Source of the DNA: Archaeoglobales archaeon
GTDB lineage: Archaea > Halobacteriota > Archaeoglobi > Archaeoglobales > Archaeoglobaceae
DNA: 57,018 nucleotides
Assembly: GCA_029984855.1 (NCBI GenBank)
Contig: JARQZL010000049.1
Span: forward strand, 1 to 57,018
Reading direction: 5' to 3'
A model generated the notes under the pieces. It worked only from the letters and a program-made list of their open reading frames with translations, did no database searches and was not told the DNA's origin. Numbering within the stretch: position 1 is the first letter of the stretch; each line of letters opens with the position of its first letter. A program made the position numbers and the translations under genes. Shown here in pieces: positions 43,911-52,852 of this stretch.

Positions 43911-44618
43911 ATGAAGTACTCTGCACTCTTTCCCGTCGTCATCATAATATCTCTGCAGGTTCTGCTTGTCCCTGTAGAAGGAGCAACAATTCACGGCGCC
44001 ATCTACAACTGGGAAAATCTCGAGCCACTGCCAAAGGCGGTAGTGATAATCAATACTACACCGGAACAGAGGCTTGTTACAGAGGATGGAACGTACTCCT
44101 TCAATCTCTCCCCGGGTAACTACCAGATAAAGGCTTATTATTATAAAGAGGGAAAGTTGAAGCTGTATGCTGAGGAAAACGTAACCATAGAAAGAGAGGG
44201 TGAGTACGTTCATGACATAATTCTGTTCCCGCCTCTTCAAATTAGCGTTGAAGAGCCAAAGGTGGAGTTTCCCACAGTCGAAAGCCCCGACCATACCGTA
44301 GAAGTTGCTGCGGTGGTTATAACTGCAGGAACCGCTGTATTATTGTTATTGTTATTGTTCCTCATAAAAAAAAGAACAAAAAAAGTAAAAGGATTGAAAG
44401 AAAAAAAAGAGTCTGAAGAAGAATTGCCCGATGACCTGATAGAAGTTATCGAAATTCTCAGAAAGGAGGAGGGGAGAATAACTCAGAAGGAACTTAGGAA
44501 GAGACTCGGGTATTCGGAGGCAAAAGTGAGTCTTATTGTGGCAGATCTCGAGAGAAGAGGAATTGTAGAAAAAGTAAAAAAAGGAAGGGGCAACATTATT
44601 TTTCTCAGAGAATTGTGA
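43911..44618 (+). CDS. Membrane-tethered winged-helix regulator with extracellular beta domain
   Basis: This 235-residue protein has an N-terminal signal peptide (about 1-25) and an extracellular carboxypeptidase-regulatory-like beta domain (about 26-105, ATIHGAIYNWENLEPLPKAV and DGTYSFNLSPGNYQIKAY). A single membrane helix follows (131-152), then a Lys/Glu-rich linker and a C-terminal winged helix (174-233, RITQKELRKRLGYSEAKVSL, DLERRGIVEKVKKGRGN). The layout suggests an outside domain signalling directly to a DNA-binding domain on the cytoplasmic side. It precedes fae-hps in the same direction. Ligand and targets are unknown. Confidence 0.78.
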   Translation: MKYSALFPVVIIISLQVLLVPVEGATIHGAIYNWENLEPLPKAVVIINTTPEQRLVTEDGTYSFNLSPGNYQIKAYYYKEGKLKLYAEENVTIEREGEYVHDIILFPPLQISVEEPKVEFPTVESPDHTVEVAAVVITAGTAVLLLLLLFLIKKRTKKVKGLKEKKESEEELPDDLIEVIEILRKEEGRITQKELRKRLGYSEAKVSLIVADLERRGIVEKVKKGRGNIIFLREL

Positions 44619-44744
44619 TTGCTGTGATTGCGGGGCAGTTCAAGATTCAGGCAGTTCAAGATTTGTCTCCATGCATGAAAAAGCGAGAAGGTAAGCATCC
44701 AAAAATTTTTATTCTTTTTTGTATTCCTATGCCCGGGGATTAAG
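44619..44744. other. fae-hps upstream region with short tandem repeats
   Basis: A 16-base unit starting ggcagttcaagattca occurs twice in tandem (44634-44649 and 44650-44663, the second short). A tgtgattgc doublet lies just before. A TATA-like aatttttatt (about 44702-44712) serves fae-hps. The repeats could be a regulator site or simple slippage. Confidence 0.45.
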
Positions 44745-45938
44745 ATGGAGTTGGAGATGAGAGTTGGAGAAGCTCTTATAGGAGAGGGTTATGAAGTCGC
44801 TCACGTGGATCTGCTAATTGGAGATAAAAACGGGCCTGTTGGCCAGGCTTTTGCAAATGCACTTTCACAGCTCTCAGCAGGACACACACCACTCCTTGCA
44901 GTTATAAGGCCAAACCTGATTACAAAACCTCCGGCAGTGATCGTGCCGAAAGTCACAGTGAAGGATTTAGAGCAGGCTGAATTAATATTCGGGCCGGCTC
45001 AGGCAGCAGTTGCAAAAGCCATTGCAGATGCGGTTGAAGAGGGCATAATCCCGAAAGAGGCTGCTGAAGATCTTGTAATCATAGTAAGTGTTTTCATACA
45101 TCCCAAGGCTAAGGATAAAAACAGAGTTTACTATTACAACTACGGTGCAACAAAGCTATCCCTGAGAAGAGCTATGAGAGGATTTCCGGATGTTGATAAA
45201 GTTCTTTACGAAAAGGACAGGAGCGCACATCCATTCGTTGGAAGAAAGCTGACCAAGCTCTGGGATCCACCCTATCTGCAGGTAGCTTTTGACCTTACAA
45301 GCCTTGATGAAGTTGTTAAGGTTCTCAAGCAGATTCCTGAAAGCGATCATATAATATTCGAGATTGGAACCCCACTTGCAAAACGTTACGGAGCAGAATC
45401 CGTCCTCAAACTGAGAGAGGTAAAACCGGATGCATTCTTTGTCCTCGATCTAAAAACGCTTGATACAGGGAATCTTGAGGCAAGAATGGCGGCAGACGCC
45501 ACAGCGAATGCCGTTGTTGTTTCGGGACTTGCACCAGTTCCAACAATTGTAAAGGCGATAAAAGAGGCAGAAAAAACTGGAATTTACAGCGTTGTGGACA
45601 TGCTCAATGTTGATGAGCCGATAAAGAGGCTGGAGAAGATAAGTGATACGGGTGTTATGCCGGATGTTGTTGAGCTCCACAGGGCTATAGACGTAGAAGG
45701 CATAGCTCCCCCACCGTGGAACTACGCAAAAGAGGTTAAGGGTAAATTCAAAGTTCTTGTCGGTGTTGCTGGTGGGTTAAGGCCGGAAAATATCGGCGAG
45801 GCGATTGCAGCGGGGGCTGACATACTTGTGGTGGGCAGGGCAATAACGAGGGCAAGAGATGTTGAAGGGGCTGCAAGAAGATTCCTTGTCGCAATGAAGC
45901 CTGATACAGATCAGTTCCGTATTATGACAGACTTCTAA
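44745..45938 (+). CDS. fae-hps: Formaldehyde-activating enzyme / 3-hexulose-6-phosphate synthase fusion
   Basis: This 397-residue bifunctional enzyme joins Fae (about 1-165), which condenses formaldehyde with tetrahydromethanopterin, to Hps (about 175-397), which interconverts ribulose-5-phosphate plus formaldehyde with hexulose-6-phosphate. Fae is marked by [21 protein letters not shown] (core [12 protein letters not shown], catalytic His) and [11 protein letters not shown]. Hps is marked by [25 protein letters not shown] and [12 protein letters not shown]. In archaea lacking the oxidative pentose pathway it makes ribulose-5-phosphate, used here with RpiA, while Fae traps the released formaldehyde. 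Confidence 0.95.
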   Translation: MELEMRVGEALIGEGYEVAHVDLLIGDKNGPVGQAFANALSQLSAGHTPLLAVIRPNLITKPPAVIVPKVTVKDLEQAELIFGPAQAAVAKAIADAVEEGIIPKEAAEDLVIIVSVFIHPKAKDKNRVYYYNYGATKLSLRRAMRGFPDVDKVLYEKDRSAHPFVGRKLTKLWDPPYLQVAFDLTSLDEVVKVLKQIPESDHIIFEIGTPLAKRYGAESVLKLREVKPDAFFVLDLKTLDTGNLEARMAADATANAVVVSGLAPVPTIVKAIKEAEKTGIYSVVDMLNVDEPIKRLEKISDTGVMPDVVELHRAIDVEGIAPPPWNYAKEVKGKFKVLVGVAGGLRPENIGEAIAAGADILVVGRAITRARDVEGAARRFLVAMKPDTDQFRIMTDF

Positions 45939-46015
45939 TTTTTATCTTTCCTTGCAAAGGCCCTATACATAAGTGGAGTAACTCGCCTTAGTTATTCTGC
46001 CAGCTTTTTACTGCT

Positions 46016-47227
46016 TTACTCTATCAGATCGTTCAGCAAATCCAGATAATCCGATAAAAGCTTTGTGATCAGGAAGTTTCTCCTGACAACCTCTTTACCC
46101 GCTTTGCCAGTTTTTTCGGCAATCTCAGGATTCTGCAGGATACTTATAATTCTATCTGCAAAACCTCTTGTATCATAAGGGTCAACCAGAAAGCCATTTT
46201 CACCGTCTTTTATCTGAAGAGATATACCGCCAACATTTGATGCAACGACAGGTGTCCCCTTCCAGAGGGCCTCTGTTACTGTGAGGCCGAACCCCTCTTT
46301 TATCGACTTCTGGATTATAACCGCAGAGCTCCGCTGCAATGCATTCACGAGAATGTTATTTTCACTCGTTATGAGTATCACGTCTTTTTTCTCTATTAAT
46401 CGCTTTGCTTTTCGCCTCACTCTCTCATAAATTTGGTATCCCTCCGGATCATCTGCCGCCATATTTCCACATAATACCAGTCTGCAATCAATCTCCTTCC
46501 TGACAAGCTTGAATACCTCAATAACTCCTTCAGGATCCTTCCATTTATCAAATCTCGAAATCTGAGTTATAAGTGGCTTGTCCAATGGTATCCTGAACTT
46601 TTTAAGGTATTTTGAGATAATTCTGTCGGAAATCTCCATATTCTTGGGAGAGAGGGGGTCAATAGCAGGATGAATGACTCTCTGTTCCACCGGTAAATCT
46701 CTTTTTTTGAATTTTTCGCTTGAAACAACAACTACATCGTATCTGAGGGTAAAATTCTTGAGGAACTCCCATAACTCTTCATTTGGACTTGAGAGATCTA
46801 CATGGCACCTCCAGACCCATGGCTGCCTTTTCTTATAGAACTTTATAAGGGGCAGAGGCTGTGGATCGTGTATAATCACACAATCATGGTTTATGTGGCA
46901 GAAGGTGGAAAAGCACTCGTTGATTTGAAGGTACAGTTGCTTTTTAATTTCAGTAAGATTTATCTCCCCCCCTTGGAGGGCATTATGAAATTTTTTAGTT
47001 ATCATAAAGAAATCGGGGGTTCCATGGAGAATTCTCCAGTCCGCTTCCACTCCCACATCATTCATCAACGGTACAAGACAACTCAGTATCTCTGCAACCC
47101 CACCGCCATAGTAGGTAGAATTGATATGCAAAATATGCTTTCCGTACAGTTTTCTCGCTTTCCGGTGTATTTCAGCTATAACCTCATCTCCCACAATCTC
47201 TCTGTAGTTTTCCAGAGGCTGCCTCAT
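46016..47227 (-). CDS. treT: Trehalose synthase TreT-like glycosyltransferase (GT4)
   Basis: A GT-B fold retaining glycosyltransferase of 403 residues that matches archaeal TreT, which joins NDP-glucose and glucose to trehalose. Typical segments are LHINSTYYGGGVAEILSCLVP (core STYYGGGVAE), VIIHDPQPL, WRCHVDLSSPNEELW, the nucleotide-sugar motif EGFGLTVTEALWKGTPVV and NGFLVDPYD. ATG 47227 is chosen because ggaggt lies seven bases before it; TTG 47254 immediately follows the otsB stop and has no separate SD. It is downstream of otsA-otsB, giving two trehalose routes in one operon. Confidence 0.87.
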   Translation of the reverse strand: MRQPLENYREIVGDEVIAEIHRKARKLYGKHILHINSTYYGGGVAEILSCLVPLMNDVGVEADWRILHGTPDFFMITKKFHNALQGGEINLTEIKKQLYLQINECFSTFCHINHDCVIIHDPQPLPLIKFYKKRQPWVWRCHVDLSSPNEELWEFLKNFTLRYDVVVVSSEKFKKRDLPVEQRVIHPAIDPLSPKNMEISDRIISKYLKKFRIPLDKPLITQISRFDKWKDPEGVIEVFKLVRKEIDCRLVLCGNMAADDPEGYQIYERVRRKAKRLIEKKDVILITSENNILVNALQRSSAVIIQKSIKEGFGLTVTEALWKGTPVVASNVGGISLQIKDGENGFLVDPYDTRGFADRIISILQNPEIAEKTGKAGKEVVRRNFLITKLLSDYLDLLNDLIE

Positions 47228-47234
47228 ATAGTAT

Positions 47235-47240
47235 ACCTCC
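47235..47240 (-). promoter_or_regulatory. Shine-Dalgarno deciding the treT start
   Basis: A perfect ggaggt lies seven bases before ATG 47227 and downstream of the TTG at 47254 that opens the frame, so translation most likely begins at 47227. Confidence 0.65.
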
Positions 47241-47254
47241 ACAGGTTCATTCAA

Positions 47255-49297
47255 TCACCCGCTCGCAACCTTTAAAACGTTGCTTGCGAGGTCTTTTAGT
47301 AGATCTCTGACCTCGTAATGAGAAGTCAAATTGAACTCTGCCTTTGAGGGAGTTAAACCGACCTTGATGGAGAATGCTCTATCGGGTAAAGCAGCAAAAA
47401 CGTCTTCGTCAGTCCAGTCATCCCCAACAGCAAGTATGAAGCCCCACTTCTTCTTCGAAATCCACCTCAATGCAGCCCTGCCCTTATTTACGCCCACGTT
47501 TTTGATTTCAATCACTTTGCTCCCCTCAAGAACGCCGAGATTGAGGTTGGCTGTGAGTTGCAGGAGCGTCTCTTTCAACTCTCTTGCCCTCACCGATGCC
47601 AGCTCAGGGTCGACTCTCCGATAGTGCCAGACGAGGGAGAACTCCTTTTCTTCGATGAACGAACCAGGAGTCCTGTCCACGTACAGCTCAAGAATTGGCA
47701 GTATCTCTTCTTTCCAGTCGTTCCTCAACGGCTCTATTGTCTCCCAGTTTCCTCCTTTTTCTTTAATCCATGCACCATGTTCGGCAATCAATCCGACGTT
47801 TAAGCTGCCAAACCACTTCTCCAGCGTTCTCTTGTCCCTCCCACTTATAATCACCACTTCATCTCCGGCATTGCGGGCAAGAGCCTCGAGTACTTTCATC
47901 AGTTCATCGTCAGGTATTGCTTCTTCCGGTTTCTCCACAAGGGGTACAAGAGTTCCATCGTAATCTAACAGGAGAAGTCGGCTCTCACTCTCGATATAAC
48001 TTTTAATCAGCTTCTTCTTAGTTTCAGGCGTGATACGCTTTGCAATGAGTTCATGCTGAACTCTTTTGATGTACGATAATCTCTCCATAAAATCGTTTGC
48101 CCATCGTACCACATTATATCTCCCCAATCTCCTTTGCATCGCTCTGTTGCGGGCTATCTGTTCCTCTTCTGGCATGGTTAATGCCTCTCGCAATGCTTCC
48201 ACAATTTTTTCTTCATTGTTCGGGTTTACTACAATTGCCTCTCCCAGTTCTTTTGCCGCTCCAGCCATTTCGCTGAGAATCAGAACGCCTCTCCCATCGG
48301 TTTTGGTTGCAATGAACTCCTTGGCCATGAGATTCATTCCGTCCCTTAATGGAGTTATGAGAGCAACATCTGCAACATTGTACAGGGCAACGAGAGTGCG
48401 AAATGGAATATAGCGGTAGAGATACCAGACGGGCATCCAGTCAATCGTTCCGTGCTTTCCGTTGATCTCACCTACGAGCTCATCTACCTGCTTTTTCAGC
48501 AACCTATAGTGCTCTATTCCTGTGCGAGAGGGGACTGCGATGAGAACCAGCAGTACTCTTTCCCTGTATTCCGGATAGGTCTCCAGAAAAAGATCAAAAG
48601 CTTCCAGCCGCTGAGGTATGCCCTTTGTGTAATCCATTCTGTCAATTGACAGGATTACTTTTCGATTTCCTGATTTTCTGCGGATTTTTTTAATCTCCTT
48701 TTGCACTTCCGGAGTGGTCACAACTGTAGCAAATCTCTCGTAGTCTATTCCCATGGGAAATGCATCAACCTTTACAACACGATTGGACGTGGTAATCTGA
48801 CCGAGAGTATGCTCATAACCAAGCAAGCGGCGAACGCTGTCGAGAAAATGCTTGACACAGTCATATGTATGAAATCCTATGAGATCCGCCCCAAGAAGCC
48901 CTTCTACAATCTCTTCTCTCCAGGGAAGCAGACTGAACACTTCAAAAGACGGGAATGGAATGTGAAGGAAAAAGCCTATTCTTGCGTCTGGAAGTCTTTC
49001 TCTTACAAGTTCTGGAAGCAGCATCAGATGATAGTCGTGAATCCAGATTGTGTCTTCTGGTTCAGCGATTTTGACGACTGCATCGCAAAAAACTCTGTTC
49101 ACCTGTCTGTAAGCATTCCAGAAATTCTTGCTGAATACCGTGTACTGGATGAAGTAATGAAAAAGAGGCCAGATTGTCTTATTGCAGAAACCATAATAGA
49201 AATTTTCAATGTCCTGCTGGGAGAGAAAGATGGGGTGACAGCTCTCAGATTTCAGTACTTCCCTTACTTTCTCTTCGCTCCTTCTGAGAAGTGGCAC
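47255..49297 (-). CDS. otsAB: Trehalose-6-phosphate synthase / phosphatase, main frame of a disrupted gene
   Basis: This frame encodes most of OtsA (GT20) fused to OtsB (HAD phosphatase). OtsA parts include NFYYGFCNKTIWPLFHY, IWIHDYHLMLLPELVRE, LIGFHTYDCVKHFL, DRMDYTKGIPQRLEAF and RDGMNLMAKEFIA. OtsB, the last ~245 residues, has LLLLDYDGTL with the nucleophile Asp, IISGRDKRTL and AVGDDWTDEDVF. The OtsA N-terminus (SNRLPVS and GWPGI) lies in another frame at 49258-49565, shifted by a 67-base interval. GTG 49297 lies within that interval and could restart translation, but the product would lack part of the UDP-glucose/G6P site. Probably a pseudogene or a switchable gene. Confidence 0.85.
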   Translation of the reverse strand: MPLLRRSEEKVREVLKSESCHPIFLSQQDIENFYYGFCNKTIWPLFHYFIQYTVFSKNFWNAYRQVNRVFCDAVVKIAEPEDTIWIHDYHLMLLPELVRERLPDARIGFFLHIPFPSFEVFSLLPWREEIVEGLLGADLIGFHTYDCVKHFLDSVRRLLGYEHTLGQITTSNRVVKVDAFPMGIDYERFATVVTTPEVQKEIKKIRRKSGNRKVILSIDRMDYTKGIPQRLEAFDLFLETYPEYRERVLLVLIAVPSRTGIEHYRLLKKQVDELVGEINGKHGTIDWMPVWYLYRYIPFRTLVALYNVADVALITPLRDGMNLMAKEFIATKTDGRGVLILSEMAGAAKELGEAIVVNPNNEEKIVEALREALTMPEEEQIARNRAMQRRLGRYNVVRWANDFMERLSYIKRVQHELIAKRITPETKKKLIKSYIESESRLLLLDYDGTLVPLVEKPEEAIPDDELMKVLEALARNAGDEVVIISGRDKRTLEKWFGSLNVGLIAEHGAWIKEKGGNWETIEPLRNDWKEEILPILELYVDRTPGSFIEEKEFSLVWHYRRVDPELASVRARELKETLLQLTANLNLGVLEGSKVIEIKNVGVNKGRAALRWISKKKWGFILAVGDDWTDEDVFAALPDRAFSIKVGLTPSKAEFNLTSHYEVRDLLKDLASNVLKVASG

Positions 49298-49565
49298 CGA
49301 TTAGAACCTGAAGACCTCGCATCGCTTCCCTTACTTTCTCTTCGCTCCCTTTTATCTTCTCAAGTGCAATTCCGGGCCACCCCATCCACAAGCCATTATA
49401 AGACCTGTAAAAAGAGGAGAGCCCTGTGGCCAGACCGCCCGCACTGGGCAGTATGTGTATCTCTCCTCTCTTCTTTATCGTGCTAACCGGCAATCTGTTT
49501 GAGACGATCAGCAACCTGCTCAAACAATCAACTCCCGCTGGAATTATTATCATAATCTGATGCAT
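49245..49565 (-). pseudogene. otsA: OtsA N-terminal fragment, out of frame
   Basis: This frame carries the missing start of OtsA: LLIVSNRLPVS, SAGGLATGLSSF and NGLWMGWPGIALEKIKG. After GSEEKVRE it leaves the OtsA pattern and ends at a TGA at 49245. The main frame resumes with SEEKVREVLKSE at 49281-49258. Candidate starts are ATG 49565, ATG 49553 or TTG 49523; a TATA-like ttttaaataatt at 49566-49577 points to a start near 49550 or below. It overlaps the main frame by 53 bases. Confidence 0.8.
49258..49348 (-). repeat. 24-base direct repeat flanking the otsA frameshift
   Basis: The 24-base sequence at 49258-49281 recurs exactly at 49325-49348. The two starts are 67 bases apart (3n+1), so the repeat plus the 43-base spacer shifts the OtsA frame. 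Removing one 67-base unit would give an uninterrupted OtsA reading ...KGSEEKVREVLKSE.... Confidence 0.9.
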
Positions 49566-49639
49566 AATTATTTAAAAGTTGTCCGGAAGGAATACGATTT
49601 TGCAGAAAGCGTTAAATTGTATAACGGAGAAGAGAAAAT

Positions 49640-50302
49640 ATGGGAGTTGTGATACTCAATTTTAAAATCTATGAAGAGGGTTCTGGAAAAAATGCCATGA
49701 AACTTGCAAAAATCGCAGAAGATGTTGCCAGCAGGGTTGATGATTATATTGGGATTGCACCTCCAAGCATCGACCTTGCAGAGATCATAAATGCCGTCTC
49801 AATTGATGTTTATGCACAGCACGTTGATGCAGTGGAGTTTGGGAGTCATACCGGAAGGATTACTGCAGAGATGCTCAGGGAGAAGGGAGCAAAGGGCAGC
49901 CTGATAAACCACAGCGAAAGAAGGCTGAAACTTGCAGATATAGATTTCCTTGTATCGAAATTCAGGGAGCTGAGTTTGACTTCAGTTGTTTGCACAAACA
50001 ATATTGCAACTACAGCAGCCGCAGCAGCCTTAAATCCGGATTATGTTGCAGTTGAACCTCCAGAACTGATTGGTTCGGGTATACCTGTTTCGAAGGCAGA
50101 GCCTGAAACCGTGGAAAATTCTGTAAGGGCTGCGAAGGATGTCAACTCAAAAGTAAAGGTGCTTTGCGGTGCCGGAATAAGCACACATGAGGACTACGTT
50201 ACAGCCCTCGATCTTGGAGCTGAAGGTGTGCTGCTCGCAAGCGGGGTTGTCAAGGCAAAAGACCCGAAGAAAGCTCTTGAGGAGCTTGTTGGGCTGAGAT
50301 GA
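49640..50302 (+). CDS. tpiA: Triosephosphate isomerase (archaeal type)
   Basis: TpiA interconverts dihydroxyacetone phosphate and glyceraldehyde-3-phosphate. The 220-residue archaeal-type protein has NFKIY (catalytic Lys9), INHSERR (catalytic His), AVEPPELIGSG (catalytic Glu) and the phosphate-binding CGAGIST and GVLLASGVVKA. A TATA-like gttaaattg is centred about 27 bases before the ATG. Its stop overlaps the longer start of the small downstream gene. Confidence 0.94.
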   Translation: MGVVILNFKIYEEGSGKNAMKLAKIAEDVASRVDDYIGIAPPSIDLAEIINAVSIDVYAQHVDAVEFGSHTGRITAEMLREKGAKGSLINHSERRLKLADIDFLVSKFRELSLTSVVCTNNIATTAAAAALNPDYVAVEPPELIGSGIPVSKAEPETVENSVRAAKDVNSKVKVLCGAGISTHEDYVTALDLGAEGVLLASGVVKAKDPKKALEELVGLR

Positions 50303-50316
50303 CACAGGTGAAAACA

Positions 50317-50547
50317 ATGGTCTTTGACAGAAAGTCAAAACTATTACTCATGCTTGGAATGCTTAATGATGTATACGGGGATACAGCTTCAATTGTGCTG
50401 AGCCTTCAGGACTTCATATCATCCCACCCGGAGATGGAGGAAGAAGTTGGGGAGTTCAAGCTCATTTCAATCTTGAACAAGGCCAAAGAGTTCGAAGAAC
50501 TGATCCTCGATACGATGGACAGAATAAAGGTGGAGGTTTACCTTTAA
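50317..50547 (+). CDS. Small helical protein of unknown function
   Basis: A 76-residue protein, mostly alpha-helical by eye (KSKLLLMLGMLNDVYGDTA, ILNKAKEFEELILDTMDRIKVEVYL). I do not recognise a family. ATG 50317 follows aggtga by five bases; ATG 50299, which overlaps the tpiA stop, would add six residues. It is probably co-transcribed with tpiA and its stop overlaps the convergent methyltransferase stop by four bases. Coding evidence is the clear SD and placement. Confidence 0.6.
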   Translation: MVFDRKSKLLLMLGMLNDVYGDTASIVLSLQDFISSHPEMEEEVGEFKLISILNKAKEFEELILDTMDRIKVEVYL

Positions 50548-51164
50548 CTCTTCTTGAGCAGGAAGTATGTCTCCCTCTTCCGTAATTTAAAGCTATCCAG
50601 AACTTCAAGTTCTCCAAAGTCCACATGGCCTGTGCCCTTCATAACGAAAAGAATTCTTCCGTCATCCTTCAGGATGGGAAGAAACCTTTGTAGAGCCTTT
50701 AAGGAGTCTACGGGTTCAAGAGTTAAATCATGAAGGATGACATCAAGGGGTTCAAGTCTGGATAAGTCAAACGTAAAGGCGTTTGAAATGAAGACTCTCA
50801 CATTATCCCTCTTACTTTCCATGTGTCTCAGTTCATCCTCGAACTCCCTGCTGAACTCTATTCCGTAAACTCTCTTTGCCTTCTCACTGGCATAAAGCAA
50901 AAATCCGCCAGCACTGCTGCCTATGTCAAGCACGACACTGTCTCTATTTATCAGCTTCCACCTTCTATCAATCTCAGCCAGCTTCCAGTATCCTCTTGGC
51001 TTTTCCTCGGAGGTTACGACTATATCCTCATCCCCTCTCACGGAAGCAGAAGGCTTTGTTATCTTCACTCCATTAACGTAAACAAATCCCCTCTTTATCG
51101 CCTCCTTCGCCCTCTGTCTTGTGCTGAAGTAGCCCTTTGCTATAAGAAATAAATCAAGCCTCAC
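50544..51164 (-). CDS. S4-domain FtsJ-like RNA methyltransferase (TlyA family)
   Basis: This 206-residue protein has an N-terminal S4 RNA-binding domain (about 1-55, MRLDLFLIAKGYFSTRQRAK with AIKRGFVYVNG). A FtsJ-like SAM methyltransferase domain follows (VVLDIGSSAGGFLLYA, VYGIEFS, DVILHDLT, LFVMKGTG). The layout matches TlyA, an rRNA 2'-O-methyltransferase, although the S4 and catalytic parts are a little short. It starts with GTG and is divergent from the helicase gene across a 50-base spacer. Confidence 0.82.
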   Translation of the reverse strand: MRLDLFLIAKGYFSTRQRAKEAIKRGFVYVNGVKITKPSASVRGDEDIVVTSEEKPRGYWKLAEIDRRWKLINRDSVVLDIGSSAGGFLLYASEKAKRVYGIEFSREFEDELRHMESKRDNVRVFISNAFTFDLSRLEPLDVILHDLTLEPVDSLKALQRFLPILKDDGRILFVMKGTGHVDFGELEVLDSFKLRKRETYFLLKKS

Positions 51165-51214
51165 ACTTTCACATCACTCTTAAGCGGTTTAAAGCAGTTG
51201 GGTATATTGTCTGC
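51165..51214. promoter_or_regulatory. Shared divergent promoter with palindromic TATA
   Basis: The 50-base spacer contains ggtttaaagc (about 51185-51194), whose tttaaa core is palindromic and lies about 26 bases from both the GTG at 51164 and the ATG at 51215. One TATA element could serve both genes. Confidence 0.5.
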
Positions 51215-52846
51215 ATGGAATGCAACGGTGCCATATGCAGGAAGCTCAATGACCTCAAATCAATACTTCTTATGGAGAAAGAGAGAATCATTGAGAACTT
51301 TATGAAGCGTGGAACGTTCAGGGGAGAGCTTCTGGCATGCAGAAGAAATGTTGGAGTTATCGAGGCTGAAAAAATTCTGACTCCGGGCACCCTCCTTGGA
51401 TATGTGGATGAATCGGTAAATGAATCGGTAAGCGAACTTGGCTATATTATAAGTTCAGGCAGGTATATGGTTGTAAAGCTACTGAAAGTGCCAGAGAGTG
51501 AAAAGTTAAACCTCATTGAACTGGAAAATCTCATCTCTTATGATTTGCAGATAGAGGCGATAGAGAAGTGCAGCTGGTTGCCAGAAGTGACAGGCCGAGT
51601 TGTGAAAGGAGAAGTCGATGGGCTTGATGAGTGGCAGAGTTCCGCAGCTCTCTCCTCTCTTGAGCTCGAAGATGGAGAACTTTTGCTTGTTGTTGGCCCG
51701 CCGGGAACTGGAAAAACGGCTTTCATCTCAAGAGCTGCAGAGCTTGCAGCATCCACGGGTAACAGAGTTCTGATTACCTCACATACAAACAGAGCAGTTG
51801 ATAATGTTATAGAGAGGCAGAGCAGTGCAATCAGGGTGGGAAATCCGTCAAAGATCTCTCCTCAAGCTCAAAAATTTTCATTAGAGCTGCTTGCCTCAAA
51901 GAAAGTGTGCGTTGAAGAAGCGAGCAGTGCAGAAGAGCTTGTGGAGATTACGGCAGAGAGACTGAAGCTTTTGGAAAAAGAAATGCTGAATATTCTGAAC
52001 AGGGCAAGGATTGTGGGATCGACACTCATCAAATGTGCACTCTTTCCCATGTTGGAACAGAGCTTTGATATCGTTTTTGTAGATGAGGCGAGTCAGGCTC
52101 TGATTTCAGCAGTGTTGCTCGGACTTGAGAAGGGCAGACGTTTTGTGCTTGTTGGTGATCCATTTCAGCTTCCACCTGTCCTCTCAAGAGATGCTTCAAA
52201 GTACAGTGCATTCAACTTCTTCCATTCTGAAAACACAGGAAAAGTGATCTGGCTCAGGAATCACTACAGGAGTAACAGCGAAATAATCGGTTTTGTTTCG
52301 AAGTACGTTTACAGAAACAGGATAAAACCTCATAGGAGCTGCAAAAACATAAAACTCGAAATAACTCCGGAAGGAGAATTTGCGGAGGCTCTGCATCCCG
52401 ATAAACCCCTTGTCTTCGTTTCTGTCAATGGAAGGGAGGAAGGGCGGGGTTCTAAGTATAACAGGGAGGAAGCAAGAACTGCTGCTGAATTATGTGGAGA
52501 ACTCGTTAACTGCGGGTTGAATAAAGATGAAGTAGGCATAATAACACCTTACGTAAGACAGGCAAAACTTATTTCAGGGATGGTTGATGGAGTTGAGGTT
52601 AACACTGTTGACGCTTTTCAGGGGAGAGAGAAAGATGTAATAATTTTCAGTGTAACGTCAACAATTGACCTTGGCTTTGCATCAAACCCAAAAAGGTTCA
52701 ACGTCGCCATAACGAGGGCAAGAAAGAAATTCATCGCTATAGGAAACGAAAAAGCTTTCAAGATTCCTGCAAATAGAAGTACATTGCTCTACAGGCTCTA
52801 CCTCCATACGAGAAGTAAAGACTGCTTTTTCAGACTGAATTTCTAA
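51215..52846 (+). CDS. UPF1/DNA2-like SF1B helicase
   Basis: A 543-residue superfamily 1 helicase of the UPF1/Dna2/IGHMBP2 group. It has an N-terminal beta-rich region, then motif I GPPGTGKTAF, motif Ia TSHTNRAVDN, motif II VDEASQA, motif III GDPFQLPPVL, motif IV region RNHYRSN, motif V VNTVDAFQGREKDVII and motif VI NVAITRARKK. No fused nuclease or zinc domain is visible. A role in RNA or DNA processing cannot be decided. The start is a leaderless ATG. Confidence 0.9.
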   Translation: MECNGAICRKLNDLKSILLMEKERIIENFMKRGTFRGELLACRRNVGVIEAEKILTPGTLLGYVDESVNESVSELGYIISSGRYMVVKLLKVPESEKLNLIELENLISYDLQIEAIEKCSWLPEVTGRVVKGEVDGLDEWQSSAALSSLELEDGELLLVVGPPGTGKTAFISRAAELAASTGNRVLITSHTNRAVDNVIERQSSAIRVGNPSKISPQAQKFSLELLASKKVCVEEASSAEELVEITAERLKLLEKEMLNILNRARIVGSTLIKCALFPMLEQSFDIVFVDEASQALISAVLLGLEKGRRFVLVGDPFQLPPVLSRDASKYSAFNFFHSENTGKVIWLRNHYRSNSEIIGFVSKYVYRNRIKPHRSCKNIKLEITPEGEFAEALHPDKPLVFVSVNGREEGRGSKYNREEARTAAELCGELVNCGLNKDEVGIITPYVRQAKLISGMVDGVEVNTVDAFQGREKDVIIFSVTSTIDLGFASNPKRFNVAITRARKKFIAIGNEKAFKIPANRSTLLYRLYLHTRSKDCFFRLNF

Positions 52847-52852
52847 TATCTT

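Noticed and set aside
49258-49348. Archaeal splicing-type intron in otsA
   Set aside because: Archaeal introns form a bulge-helix-bulge and do not have long direct repeats at their ends; recombination or duplication fits better, though RT-PCR would settle it.
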